Positions 1-8,469 of a DNA stretch of 23,362 nt are shown here, piece after piece. The translations under genes were made by a program, and so were the position numbers. How positions within the stretch are numbered: position 1 is the stretch's first letter; each line of letters starts with the position of its first letter. Source of the stretch: WTXA01 sp041741995 (GTDB lineage Bacteria; Bacillota; TC1); contig JBGSJN010000088.1 in the NCBI GenBank assembly GCA_041741995.1, positions 1 through 23,362 of the forward strand, written 5' to 3'. The notes under the pieces were generated by a model, which was given only the letters and a program-made list of their open reading frames with translations, was not told where the DNA came from and ran no database searches.

Positions 1-1917
1 ATGCTTCATGATTTTGATGATTTTGCAAATATGAATGTCAATTTTTCTAATGATAGTATCTTAAAAATTAAGAACATCAATAACCCAAATACTGCATCAA
101 ACCTAATAGTATCAAATTTAATGGTTGATTATTTTGAAAAGCAAAAAATACTAGAAATGAATAATTTGAAAGAAAAACTCGAAATTGTACTAAGTATGAT
201 TTCAGTTGAAAAAAACCTAATTGAACTTGAAAAAGAAATTGCTGAAAAAGTTAAAGAGAATATTGATAAATCTCAAAAAGAATATTATTTGCGTGAGCAA
301 ATAAAGGTTATTAAAAAAGAATTAAACGAAAAAGTTGACTACGAAGAAGAAATAGACAAACTAAGGGAAAGATTAAGTTCAGGGGATTATCCTGAAAGTG
401 TTTATGAAAAAATAAAAAAAGAAATAGACCGATTAGAGATTATGCATCCAAATATGACAGAAGGCGCAGTTATAAGAAATTACATTGAATGGCTTCTTGA
501 TTTACCTTGGGTGAAAAAGACCGAAGAGTATATTGATATCGAAAAAGTCAAAAAAGTACTTGATGATGGGCATTTTGGTTTACAGGAAGTAAAAGATAGA
601 ATAATTGAATATTTAGCAGTCAAAAAATTAATAAAACAGAAAAGCAAAGCTCCGATTTTATGTTTTGTTGGGCCTCCTGGAACTGGGAAAACATCCCTGG
701 CTAGTAGTCTAGGTGATGCGATAAATAGAAAGTTTGTTAGAATGTCACTTGGTGGAGTAAGAGATGAAGCAGAAATCAGAGGTCATAGAAGAACATATGT
801 TGGAGCTCTACCTGGAAGAATCATCCAAAGCATGAAACTTGCTGGTACAAAAAATCCAATAATACTTCTTGATGAAATTGATAAATTAGGAGCTGATTAT
901 AAGGGTGATCCTTCTTCAGCTTTACTCGAAGCACTTGATCCTGAACAAAACTTTTCATTTAGTGATCATTTTATTGAAATACCATTTGACTTAAGTGAAG
1001 TTCTGTTCATAACAACTGCAAATACTTTAAATACCATTCCGGCTCCCTTAAGAGACCGGATGGAAATTATAAGAGTATCAAGTTATACTGAAAAAGAAAA
1101 AAAGGAAATAGCAAAGAGGCATTTATTTAAAAAACAAATAATCGCCAATGGCTTAGAAGACTACAAAGTTAAAATTCAAGACTCTGCCTTAATGGAAATA
1201 ATTAGAAATTATACCAGGGAGAGTGGAGTAAGGAGCCTAGAAAGAGAATTAGGCTCATTACTTAGAAAGATAGCAGTAGATATTCTAAGTAATAAATTCA
1301 CAAGCATTATTATAACAACAAAAGATGTAGCTCATTATTTAGGAATTCCTAAGATAAATGATTATGTTGCAAAAAGAAAGACAGATATAGGTATAGTCAA
1401 CGGACTAGCTGTTACTTCATTTGGTGGTGATGTTTTAATCATTGAAGCTACTATCTATAAAGGCAAGGGAAAGTTGATGCTCACAGGTCAATTAGGAGAT
1501 GTTATGAAAGAGTCTGTTCAAGCAGCGATAAGTTATTTGAAATCAAAAAATATTATCGAAACAAGCTTAGAAGAACTTGGTTTAGACCTCCATATTCACG
1601 TACCAGAAGGGGCTATACCAAAAGATGGACCTTCTGCCGGAATTGCCATGGGTACAGTTATAGCATCAATATTTCTTAAGAAAAAAATCAGAAAAGATAT
1701 TGCTATGACTGGTGAAATCACAATAAGAGGAAATGTTCTTCCTATTGGAGGGGTAAAGGAAAAAGTTCTAGCTGCCTTTAAAGAGGGTATAAAAACTGTT
1801 ATTTTACCAAAAGCCAATGAGAAAAACATTGAGGAAATCCCTGAAGAAGTAAGAGAAAAAATTGAAATTATTTTAGTTGAGAACTTTGATGAAGTTCTAG
1901 AAAAGGCATTGGTATAA
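1..1917 (+). CDS. lon: ATP-dependent protease Lon, 5'-truncated by the window edge
   Basis: Lon is a cytosolic AAA+ serine protease that unfolds and degrades damaged and regulatory proteins. The 638 visible residues contain the helical region with YYLREQ near residue 95, Walker A GPPGTGKT at 224-231, a Walker B-type LLDEIDKL, the sensor/arginine-finger region (PLRDRME), and the C-terminal protease domain. The catalytic Ser is S545 in DGPSAG and the catalytic Lys is K588 in GGVKEK, with the same 43-residue spacing as E. coli S679/K722. Full-length Lon has about 770-800 residues, so roughly the first 130-150 (the LAN substrate-binding domain) lie upstream. The first base happens to begin an ATG codon, but this aligns inside the family, so it is an internal Met and not a true start. 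engB follows after 1 nt, the usual Firmicutes lon-engB order. Family certain; truncation is a window artefact. Confidence 0.97.
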   Translation: MLHDFDDFANMNVNFSNDSILKIKNINNPNTASNLIVSNLMVDYFEKQKILEMNNLKEKLEIVLSMISVEKNLIELEKEIAEKVKENIDKSQKEYYLREQIKVIKKELNEKVDYEEEIDKLRERLSSGDYPESVYEKIKKEIDRLEIMHPNMTEGAVIRNYIEWLLDLPWVKKTEEYIDIEKVKKVLDDGHFGLQEVKDRIIEYLAVKKLIKQKSKAPILCFVGPPGTGKTSLASSLGDAINRKFVRMSLGGVRDEAEIRGHRRTYVGALPGRIIQSMKLAGTKNPIILLDEIDKLGADYKGDPSSALLEALDPEQNFSFSDHFIEIPFDLSEVLFITTANTLNTIPAPLRDRMEIIRVSSYTEKEKKEIAKRHLFKKQIIANGLEDYKVKIQDSALMEIIRNYTRESGVRSLERELGSLLRKIAVDILSNKFTSIIITTKDVAHYLGIPKINDYVAKRKTDIGIVNGLAVTSFGGDVLIIEATIYKGKGKLMLTGQLGDVMKESVQAAISYLKSKNIIETSLEELGLDLHIHVPEGAIPKDGPSAGIAMGTVIASIFLKKKIRKDIAMTGEITIRGNVLPIGGVKEKVLAAFKEGIKTVILPKANEKNIEEIPEEVREKIEIILVENFDEVLEKALV

Positions 1918-1918
1918 A

Positions 1919-2530
1919 ATGTTAATTAAACAAGCTGAATTCTTCACTACAGTAGTAGCTAAGGATCAATACCCTACTGAAGGTATAAAGGAAATTGCTT
2001 TTGTCGGAAGATCAAACGTGGGGAAATCCTCACTCATAAATTTACTTACAAATAATAAGAAACTAGCTAAAACAAGTGGTAATCCTGGTAAAACAAGGAC
2101 TATAAACTATTTTCTTATAAATAATAGCTTTTATTTTGTCGATTTACCAGGTTATGGCTATGCAAAAGTCCCTAAAGAACTTCAAGCAAGTTGGGGAAGG
2201 ATGATGGAGCAGTACCTAATTGACCGAGAAGAGTTGAAAGTTATAATTGTCTTAGTAGATATTAGACATAAACCTTCTAAAGGTGATGAAAATATGATGG
2301 AGTTTATTAAGCATTATGATATACCCTTCTTAGTAGCTGCAACTAAAGCAGATAAAATTAGCCGAGGACAAAGGGCAAAATATATAAAAGTAATAAAAGA
2401 GTCTCTTGGTTTAGACTATAATTCAATCGTTGCCTGTTCAACTCTAGACAGAACAGGTATTGAAGAATTATTATCCAAGATGGATGAATTTATGGAATCA
2501 GATATTGAAAATGAAGTTGTTGAAGATTAA
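1919..2530 (+). CDS. engB: Ribosome biogenesis GTP-binding protein EngB (YsxC/YihA)
   Basis: This is an essential TRAFAC-class GTPase needed for assembly of the large ribosomal subunit. All the G motifs are visible: G1 GRSNVGKS at 30-37, G3 DLPGYG from residue 75, and G4 TKAD at 142-145, with a late CST (G5-like) motif. At 203 residues it has the usual family length (about 195-210). The start codon lies 1 nt after the lon stop and has no clear Shine-Dalgarno sequence, which suggests translational coupling to lon. The C-terminus ends in an acidic tail. speB follows after 31 nt on the same strand. Confidence 0.97.
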   Translation: MLIKQAEFFTTVVAKDQYPTEGIKEIAFVGRSNVGKSSLINLLTNNKKLAKTSGNPGKTRTINYFLINNSFYFVDLPGYGYAKVPKELQASWGRMMEQYLIDREELKVIIVLVDIRHKPSKGDENMMEFIKHYDIPFLVAATKADKISRGQRAKYIKVIKESLGLDYNSIVACSTLDRTGIEELLSKMDEFMESDIENEVVED

Positions 2531-2547
2531 AAATAATTTTGATTCTA

Positions 2548-2553
2548 TAGGAG
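2548..2553 (+). promoter_or_regulatory. Ribosome binding site that sets the speB start
   Basis: TAGGAG lies 8 nt before ATG 2562. It decides against the upstream in-frame ATG at 2460, which lies inside engB, has no RBS, and would add a 34-residue basic leader absent from agmatinases. Confidence 0.75.
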
Positions 2554-2561
2554 TTAAAAAA

Positions 2562-3425
2562 ATGAAAAATGCAGATAATACCTTTATGTCTTTTGATAAA
2601 AGTTATCATGAAGCTGAAATAGTTTATTTCGGCTGTCCTTTTGATGGAACTGCTTCCTATAAAAAGGGGGCTGTCAAAGGACCGGAAGAAATTAGAGAAG
2701 CTTCCTATGGATTAGAAAACTATAGTCCATACTTGGACCTTGACCTTGAAGAAGATACAAAAATTATCGATGTTGGCGATTTAGATTTACAGATGAAATC
2801 AGTAGAAGATGTTCTTAAGGAAATTAATGACTTTTCAAAACGTATTGTAGCTGACAATAAAATACCTCTTATGGTAGGAGGAGAACATTTAGTTACCCTT
2901 CCTGTAGTTGAATCGATATTAGAGAAGTACGAGGAACTCCATATTGTGCATCTTGATGCTCATATGGATTTAAGAAATGAATATGAAGGCGAAAGATTAT
3001 CTCATGCAACTGTGATGAGAAGAATACATGATTTAATTAAACCTAGTAGAATTTATCAATTTGGTATAAGATCTGGAACAAAGGAAGAATTTCTATTCGC
3101 TGGTAAATATTGTCATTCAAATTATTTTAATTTAGATAAAATGACAAATCTCCTAGAAGATATTGGTGATAATCCAGTTTATGTAACGATAGATTTAGAT
3201 GTTTTAGATCCTAGTATATTCCCAGGAACAGGGACGCAGGAACCTGGTGGTATAACATTTAAAGAAATGATAGAAGGTCTTAAAAATCTAAGAGGGTTAA
3301 ATATTGTTGGTGCTGATATTGTTGAATTGGCTCCAAATCTTGATGCTAGTGGTACTTCAACTGCTTGTGCATGTAAAGTGGTTAGGGAAATAGCTTTAAT
3401 AATTTCAGACAATAAAAGGTGGTAG
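2562..3425 (+). CDS. speB: Agmatinase (ureohydrolase family)
   Basis: Predicted cytosolic Mn-dependent hydrolase converting agmatine to putrescine and urea. With the start at 2562 it has 287 residues, normal for the family. The binuclear manganese ligands are all present: H109 in GGEH, D132/H134/D136 in HLDAHMD, and D211/D213 in TIDLDVLDP, followed by the family signature PGTGTQEPGG. GGEH in place of the commoner GGDH is a tolerated variant. The next gene, 10 nt or less downstream, is SAM decarboxylase, so a polyamine role fits better than arginase, formiminoglutamase or guanidinobutyrase. Arginine decarboxylase is not in this window, so the agmatine source is unknown. Related ureohydrolases act on other guanidino compounds, so the exact substrate is inferred from context. 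Confidence 0.88.
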   Translation: MKNADNTFMSFDKSYHEAEIVYFGCPFDGTASYKKGAVKGPEEIREASYGLENYSPYLDLDLEEDTKIIDVGDLDLQMKSVEDVLKEINDFSKRIVADNKIPLMVGGEHLVTLPVVESILEKYEELHIVHLDAHMDLRNEYEGERLSHATVMRRIHDLIKPSRIYQFGIRSGTKEEFLFAGKYCHSNYFNLDKMTNLLEDIGDNPVYVTIDLDVLDPSIFPGTGTQEPGGITFKEMIEGLKNLRGLNIVGADIVELAPNLDASGTSTACACKVVREIALIISDNKRW

Positions 3426-3429
3426 TCTA

Positions 3430-4221
3430 ATGGCAAAAAAAATGAAACTATATGGTTTTAATAATTTAACAAAAACTTTGAGCTTTAATATCTTTGATAT
3501 TTGTTATACGAGAGATAATGAGGAGCAAAGTGCTTATAAGGCTTACATTGATGAACAATTTAATGCAGAACGTGTTACTAATATTTTAAAAAATGTTACT
3601 GAAATAATTGGTGCGTATGTATTGAATATTGCCAAGCAGGACTATGATCCTGAAGGTGCAAGTGTAACAATAATGATATCAGAGGAAAAAATCCCTAAAA
3701 GCTGCCTAGACTCATCCTGTAATGCCGGTGTCATTCCTCCAACTGATATTGTTGCTCATTTAAATAAAAGCCATGTAACTGTTCATACATACCCTGAAAG
3801 TCATCCTAGAAAAGGTGTATCATCCTTTAGGGCTGATATTGATGTATCATCATGTGGAACAATTTCACCACTTAAGAGTCTGAAATATTTGATTGAAAGC
3901 TTTGATTCAGACATTATTAGTATTGACTATAGAGTAAGAGGCTTTACAAGAGATCTTAAAGGTAAAAAATTCTACATAGACCATAAGATATCTTCAATTC
4001 AAGATTATATTCCCAAAGAAGTAAAAAACAACTATGAAATGATTGATGTAAATGTTTACCAAGAGAATATTTTTCACACAAAAATGTTACTAAAAGACTT
4101 TGTACTTGATGAATATTTATTTGAAATTACAGGAGATGATCTAGGGGTAAGAGAAAAGAATAGAATTATAAAAGAAATTAAGAAAGAGATGTATGAAATA
4201 TTCTATAGTAAAAACTTTTAA
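3430..4221 (+). CDS. speD: S-adenosylmethionine decarboxylase proenzyme, long E. coli-type (class 1A)
   Basis: It makes decarboxylated AdoMet, the aminopropyl donor for spermidine synthesis. The 263-residue protein is close to E. coli SpeD throughout: GFNNLTK near the N-terminus, YESxx-type HTYPESHP, CG.ISPLK, YRVRGFTRD and VNVYQENIFHTKMLLK near the C-terminus. Self-cleavage to form the pyruvoyl cofactor is expected between K113 and S114 in LNKSHVTVHT. This is the long form and not the roughly 125-residue class 1B enzyme of Bacillus. It follows speB after 4 nt, with GGTGG in the end of speB as RBS. No spermidine or carboxyspermidine synthase gene is in the window. I see no strong terminator after it, only a weak 5-bp stem. 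Confidence 0.96.
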   Translation: MAKKMKLYGFNNLTKTLSFNIFDICYTRDNEEQSAYKAYIDEQFNAERVTNILKNVTEIIGAYVLNIAKQDYDPEGASVTIMISEEKIPKSCLDSSCNAGVIPPTDIVAHLNKSHVTVHTYPESHPRKGVSSFRADIDVSSCGTISPLKSLKYLIESFDSDIISIDYRVRGFTRDLKGKKFYIDHKISSIQDYIPKEVKNNYEMIDVNVYQENIFHTKMLLKDFVLDEYLFEITGDDLGVREKNRIIKEIKKEMYEIFYSKNF

Positions 4222-4268
4222 ATGATGATTAATGTTTATTTACTCTGTCATCTAATCTCAAGAATGCT

Positions 4269-4297
4269 TTGAAAGAGTAATTAATTTATGGTATAAT
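4269..4297 (+). promoter_or_regulatory. Sigma-A-type promoter of ppdK
   Basis: A -35 TTGAAA at 4269-4274, a 17-bp spacer and a perfect -10 TATAAT at 4292-4297. The -10 is preceded by TGG, an extended -10 element. It is followed by a strong RBS, AAGGAGG at 4316-4322. The match suggests strong constitutive transcription. The start point is not visible from sequence. Confidence 0.85.
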
Positions 4298-4329
4298 TAA
4301 GTGTAGTTTTTTATTAAGGAGGAAATATA

Positions 4330-6957
4330 ATGTCGAAAAAATTCGTTTATATGTTTAGCGAAGGTAACGCTTCCATGAAAAATCTTTTAGGTGGTAAAGG
4401 TGCCAACCTAGCAGAAATGACATTGTTAGGAATGCCAATTCCACAAGGGTTTACTGTTTCAACTGAAGCTTGTAATGACTATTATGATAAAGGAAGAGTT
4501 GTTGATGCTGAAATTTTAAAGCAAATCGAAGAAGGAATTGTTAATTTAGAAAAAATATCCGGTAAGAAATTTGGAGATGATCAAAATCCATTGTTAGTAT
4601 CTGTACGTTCAGGTGCTAGAGCATCAATGCCAGGTATGATGGATACAGTCTTAAACTTAGGTATGAACGATTTATCTGTTGAAGCTTTAGCAGTTAAATC
4701 AAATAATCCTAAATTTGCTTATGATTCATATAGAAGGTTCGTTCAAATGTTTTCCGATGTTGTTAAAGGCATCGAAAAATCTCATTTTGAAAGAGTATTA
4801 GATAAATTCAAAGAATCCAAGGGTGTTGTTGCAGATATGGATTTAACTGCAGAAGACTTCAAGGAAGTGCTTACTACTTTTAAAAAAATATATAAAGATG
4901 AATTAGGTGAAGATTTCCCGCAAGATCCTAGAGTGCAACTAATAGAATCTATTACTGCAGTTTTTAGATCATGGGATAACCATAGAGCTAACATTTACAG
5001 AAGAATGCATGATATTCCAAGTTCATGGGGTACTGCAGTAAATGTTCAAATGATGGTATTTGGAAACTTAGGCGATACATCAGGTACAGGTGTTGCATTT
5101 ACAAGAAACCCTGCTACAGGTGAAAGCTTAATTTATGGTGAGTATTTAATTAATGCACAAGGTGAAGACGTGGTAGCGGGTACTAGAACTCCTAAAACCA
5201 TAGCTACATTGCAAGAAGATATGCCTGCAGTTTATGATGAGTTTATGGCTATAGCAAATAAGCTTGAACAGCATTATAAAGATATGCAAGATATGGAATT
5301 TACAATTGAAGATAAAAAACTATATATTCTACAAACTAGAAACGGTAAGAGAACTGCACATGCAGCTTTAAGAATTGCAGTGGAATTAGTAGAAGAAAAA
5401 ATGATAACAGAAGAAGAAGCTATTATGAAAGTTGATCCTAAGCAATTAGACCAACTATTACATCCAGCATTTGATGAACAATCTTTATCAGATGCTAAGG
5501 TAATTGCCAAAGGACTTCCTGCTTCACCTGGAGCAGCTGCAGGTAAGATTTATTTCACTGCAGAGGACGCTAAGGAAGCCAACGATAAAAGGGGAGAAAA
5601 AGTTATTCTTGTAAGACTTGAGACTTCTCCTGAAGACATTGAAGGAATGGTAGCTGCCAAAGGAATCCTAACGGTTCGAGGCGGAATGACTTCACACGCT
5701 GCTGTAGTAGCAAGAGGCATGGGAACATGTTGTGTAGCTGGTTGTGGCGAGATTAAGATTGATGAAGAAAAGAAAACCTTATTAGCCGGCGGAACAGTTT
5801 TTAAAGAGGGGGATTCTATATCATTAGATGGTTCAACTGGAAATGTTTATGGAGAAGCTATTAAAACTGTAGAACCAGCTATTTCAGGTCACTTTGCTAT
5901 ACTAATGGCTTGGGCAGATAAAATCAGAACATTGAAAATCAGAACAAACGCCGATACACCAAAAGATGCTAAAAGAGCAGTTGAGTTTGGCGCTGAAGGT
6001 ATTGGTCTGACAAGAACTGAACATATGTTCTTCAATGAAGATAGAATCTTCCAAATGAGGAAAATGATTTTATCAAGTACTGAAGTCGAAAGAAGAGAAG
6101 CCTTAGAAAAATTGTTACCAATGCAAAGAGAAGACTTTATTGGCATTTACGAAGCAATGGAAGAAAGACCTGTAACTATAAGATTACTAGATCCTCCTTT
6201 GCATGAATTCTTGCCACAAGATAGTGAAGCAATTCTTGCACTTGCAAAAGATATGGGTATAGCTGTAGAAACTTTAGAAGAGAAAATTGAATCACTTCAT
6301 GAATTCAATCCTATGATTGGTCATAGAGGTTGTAGATTAGCAGTAACCTACCCTGAAATTGCTGAAATGCAAACTAGAGCTATTATCGAAGCAGCATTAC
6401 ACGTAAGTAAAGATAAAGGTTTTACAATTAAGCCTGAGATAATGATTCCACTTGCTGGCGATGTCAAAGAATTCAAATATGTAAAAGACATTGTAGTAAG
6501 AATTGCTGATGAAATAATTAGTGGTTCTGATGCTAAGATAGAATATCTTGTAGGAACTATGATAGAAATTCCTAGAGCAGCTTTAACAGCTGATGCAATT
6601 GCAAAAGAAGCCGAATTCTTCTCATTTGGAACAAATGACTTAACTCAAATGACATTTGGATTCTCCAGAGACGATGCTGGTAATTTCTTAGATGACTATT
6701 ATGACAAAAAAATATACGAAGCTGATCCATTTGCAAAATTGGACCAAGAAGGTGTTGGCCAACTTGTTGAAATGGCAGTTACTAAAGGTAAAGCATCTAG
6801 ACCTGACATAAAATTAGGTATCTGTGGAGAACATGGTGGGGATCCATCATCTATTGATTTCTGCTATAGAGCAGGACTTCATTATGTAAGCTGTTCACCA
6901 TTTAGAGTACCAATTGCTAGATTGGCAGCAGCTCAATCTGTATTGATAAATAAATAG
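4330..6957 (+). CDS. ppdK: Pyruvate, phosphate dikinase
   Basis: PPDK interconverts pyruvate + ATP + Pi and PEP + AMP + PPi through a swivelling phosphohistidine domain. In anaerobes it can run in either the glycolytic or the PEP-forming direction. The 875-residue length matches the bacterial enzyme. Visible parts are the N-terminal ATP-grasp nucleotide domain (GGKGANLAEM near residue 21; SVRSGARASMPGMMDT), the phosphohistidine domain with H456 in GGMTSHAAVVARGMG, and the C-terminal PEP/pyruvate barrel with GLTRTEHMFF, SFGTNDLTQMTFGFSRDD and catalytic C832 in GICGEHGG. H456 and C832 are each one residue from the Clostridium symbiosum numbers (H455, C831). It is a single-gene unit with its own promoter and downstream hairpin. 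No PPDK regulatory protein gene is adjacent. Confidence 0.98.
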   Translation: MSKKFVYMFSEGNASMKNLLGGKGANLAEMTLLGMPIPQGFTVSTEACNDYYDKGRVVDAEILKQIEEGIVNLEKISGKKFGDDQNPLLVSVRSGARASMPGMMDTVLNLGMNDLSVEALAVKSNNPKFAYDSYRRFVQMFSDVVKGIEKSHFERVLDKFKESKGVVADMDLTAEDFKEVLTTFKKIYKDELGEDFPQDPRVQLIESITAVFRSWDNHRANIYRRMHDIPSSWGTAVNVQMMVFGNLGDTSGTGVAFTRNPATGESLIYGEYLINAQGEDVVAGTRTPKTIATLQEDMPAVYDEFMAIANKLEQHYKDMQDMEFTIEDKKLYILQTRNGKRTAHAALRIAVELVEEKMITEEEAIMKVDPKQLDQLLHPAFDEQSLSDAKVIAKGLPASPGAAAGKIYFTAEDAKEANDKRGEKVILVRLETSPEDIEGMVAAKGILTVRGGMTSHAAVVARGMGTCCVAGCGEIKIDEEKKTLLAGGTVFKEGDSISLDGSTGNVYGEAIKTVEPAISGHFAILMAWADKIRTLKIRTNADTPKDAKRAVEFGAEGIGLTRTEHMFFNEDRIFQMRKMILSSTEVERREALEKLLPMQREDFIGIYEAMEERPVTIRLLDPPLHEFLPQDSEAILALAKDMGIAVETLEEKIESLHEFNPMIGHRGCRLAVTYPEIAEMQTRAIIEAALHVSKDKGFTIKPEIMIPLAGDVKEFKYVKDIVVRIADEIISGSDAKIEYLVGTMIEIPRAALTADAIAKEAEFFSFGTNDLTQMTFGFSRDDAGNFLDDYYDKKIYEADPFAKLDQEGVGQLVEMAVTKGKASRPDIKLGICGEHGGDPSSIDFCYRAGLHYVSCSPFRVPIARLAAAQSVLINK

Positions 6958-6985
6958 TTTAAGAAAAAATAAATATAATTATTAG

Positions 6986-7027
6986 TTCTTGTTGTCTCAT
7001 CCATGAGGCAACAAGAATTTAATTTTA
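6986..7027 (+). terminator. Hairpin terminator after ppdK
   Basis: The arms TTCTTGTTGTCTCAT (6986-7000) and ATGAGGCAACAAGAA (7003-7017) pair over 15 bp with a single G-U pair. The formal loop is only CC, so the innermost pairs probably open. A T-rich but interrupted tail follows. Confidence 0.8.
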
Positions 7028-7088
7028 AAAAGATTTTATACACTATTTTTTGTAATAATTTATGTTTTTATTAAAAGTATCAATAATG

Positions 7089-7117
7089 TTGACTACCAAA
7101 TACTAAAGGCATATAAT
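7089..7117 (+). promoter_or_regulatory. Sigma-A-type promoter of gdh
   Basis: A -35 TTGACT at 7089-7094, a 17-bp spacer and a perfect -10 TATAAT at 7112-7117. The RBS GGAGGA (7141-7146) and ATG 7152 follow. The rest of the 194-bp ppdK-gdh gap is AT-rich with only the ppdK terminator. Confidence 0.85.
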
Positions 7118-7151
7118 TATAAATGGTTAATAAAGAATTAGGAGGATCGCA

Positions 7152-8408
7152 ATGAGTAAAAAGTATAATCCCTATGATCAAATGCTTGCTACATTAGACA
7201 AAGCTGCTGACATGATGAAAGTACCTGATAGCGAATACAACTTTCTAAGATATCCTGAAAGGGAACTTAAAGTTGCATTACCTGTAAGAATGGATGATGG
7301 TTCAGTCAAGGTATTTGAAGGCTATAGAATTCAACATTCAAGTTTACGTGGACCTTGTAAGGGTGGAATCAGATATCACCAAGACGTTGATCAAGATGAA
7401 GTAAAGGCTTTAGCTGCCTGGATGTCATTAAAATGCGCAGTTGTTAATATCCCTTATGGCGGAGCTAAAGGTGGAGTTAAGGTTGATCCTTCACTTCTTT
7501 CAGTTAATGAACTTAAAAACTTAACTAGAAGATTCACTGCAGCTATCTTGCCATTGATTGGTCCATTAAGTGATATACCGGCACCAGATGTTAATACAAA
7601 CGCACAAATTATGGGTTGGATAATGGATACTTATAGTATGTTTATGGGACATGCTGTTCCAGGAGTGGTAACAGGAAAACCTCTAGATATTGGTGGTTCT
7701 CTAGGAAGACCTGAAGCAACAGGTAGAGGTGTAATGTTCTCTACAAGAGAAATTATGAAAAAACTTGGCAAGCCAATGAAGGATGCTACTGTAGCTGTTC
7801 AAGGTTATGGAAACGTTGGTAGAATTGGTGCAACATTATTATATGCTGAAGGATGTAAAATCCTAGCAGTTGGAGATGTTTCATGTTCAATAAGAAATAC
7901 TAAGGGATTAAATATTCCTGAATTAAATGCATATGTAGCTAAAAATGGTGTTATTAAAGGCTATGAAGCGCCTGGCGTAGAATATATTTCTCATGAAGAA
8001 CTATTGATAACTGATTGTGAAATATTAGTACCTGCAGCTCTTGAGAATCAAATAACTGAACAAATTGCTCCTAAAATTAAAGCTAAAATTATTGTTGAAG
8101 GTGCAAATGGACCAACAACATCTGAAGCTGATGTTATTTTAAATAAAATGGGAGTTATTATTATACCGGATATTCTAGCAAACGCTGGTGGTGTTGTAGT
8201 TTCATATTTCGAGTGGGCTCAAAATCTTCAGTCATTAATGTGGAATGAGGACGAAATTAATAGTAAATTAGAAACTATTATGGTTAGAAGTTTCCAAGAA
8301 GTTTGGGATACAAAAGATCAATTTAAGACAGATATGAGAACAGCTGCTTTTATTGTGGCTATGAGACGTCTAGTAGAAGCAAGAAAAATTCGTGGAGTTT
8401 TTCCATAG
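7152..8408 (+). CDS. gdhA: Glutamate dehydrogenase (Glu/Leu/Phe/Val dehydrogenase family)
   Basis: Predicted cytosolic NAD(P)-dependent oxidative deamination of glutamate to 2-oxoglutarate and ammonia, or the reverse. The 418 residues fit the small hexameric class. The N-terminal catalytic domain holds K70 in GPCKGGIRYH, catalytic K106 in GGAKGGV and D146 in PAPDVNTNA. K106 and D146 are 40 residues apart, as in the C. symbiosum enzyme (K125/D165). The nucleotide-binding domain has GYGNVG at 218-223 and VEGANGPTT. Coenzyme preference cannot be read safely from this. It is flanked by its own promoter and terminator, pointing to an independent, abundant transcript. In an anaerobe this fits glutamate fermentation or nitrogen balance. 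A branched-chain amino acid dehydrogenase is less likely at this length and motif set. Confidence 0.94.
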   Translation: MSKKYNPYDQMLATLDKAADMMKVPDSEYNFLRYPERELKVALPVRMDDGSVKVFEGYRIQHSSLRGPCKGGIRYHQDVDQDEVKALAAWMSLKCAVVNIPYGGAKGGVKVDPSLLSVNELKNLTRRFTAAILPLIGPLSDIPAPDVNTNAQIMGWIMDTYSMFMGHAVPGVVTGKPLDIGGSLGRPEATGRGVMFSTREIMKKLGKPMKDATVAVQGYGNVGRIGATLLYAEGCKILAVGDVSCSIRNTKGLNIPELNAYVAKNGVIKGYEAPGVEYISHEELLITDCEILVPAALENQITEQIAPKIKAKIIVEGANGPTTSEADVILNKMGVIIIPDILANAGGVVVSYFEWAQNLQSLMWNEDEINSKLETIMVRSFQEVWDTKDQFKTDMRTAAFIVAMRRLVEARKIRGVFP

Positions 8409-8424
8409 ACCGTTAAAGTAACTG

Positions 8425-8456
8425 ATAGCCCATAGATTAAACTATGGGCTATTTTT
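8425..8456 (+). terminator. Intrinsic terminator after gdh
   Basis: Arms ATAGCCCATAG (8425-8435) and CTATGGGCTAT (8442-8452) form a perfect 11-bp stem with a 6-nt loop, followed by TTTT. It ends only 13 nt before the queA ATG. Confidence 0.92.
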
Positions 8457-8469
8457 ATAGGGGATAAGT

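Noticed and set aside
1..3. ATG at the first base as a true lon start, implying a Lon lacking its N-terminal domain
   Set aside because: The frame is open from the very first base and the residues align with the inside of the Lon N-terminal region, so truncation by the window edge explains it.
2460..2561. An N-terminal extension of agmatinase from ATG 2460
   Set aside because: It overlaps engB, has no RBS, and the 34 added residues do not resemble the family. ATG 2562 has TAGGAG at proper spacing.
4222..4268. Terminator after speD (GATGA...TCATC)
   Set aside because: The stem is only 5 AT-rich pairs with a long loop and no T tract. Transcripts may end elsewhere or read through.
7018..7088. 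Possible small RNA or riboswitch in the ppdK-gdh gap
   Set aside because: After the ppdK terminator the sequence is AT-rich with no stable hairpin or recognisable aptamer, and the gdh leader after the promoter is only about 25 nt.
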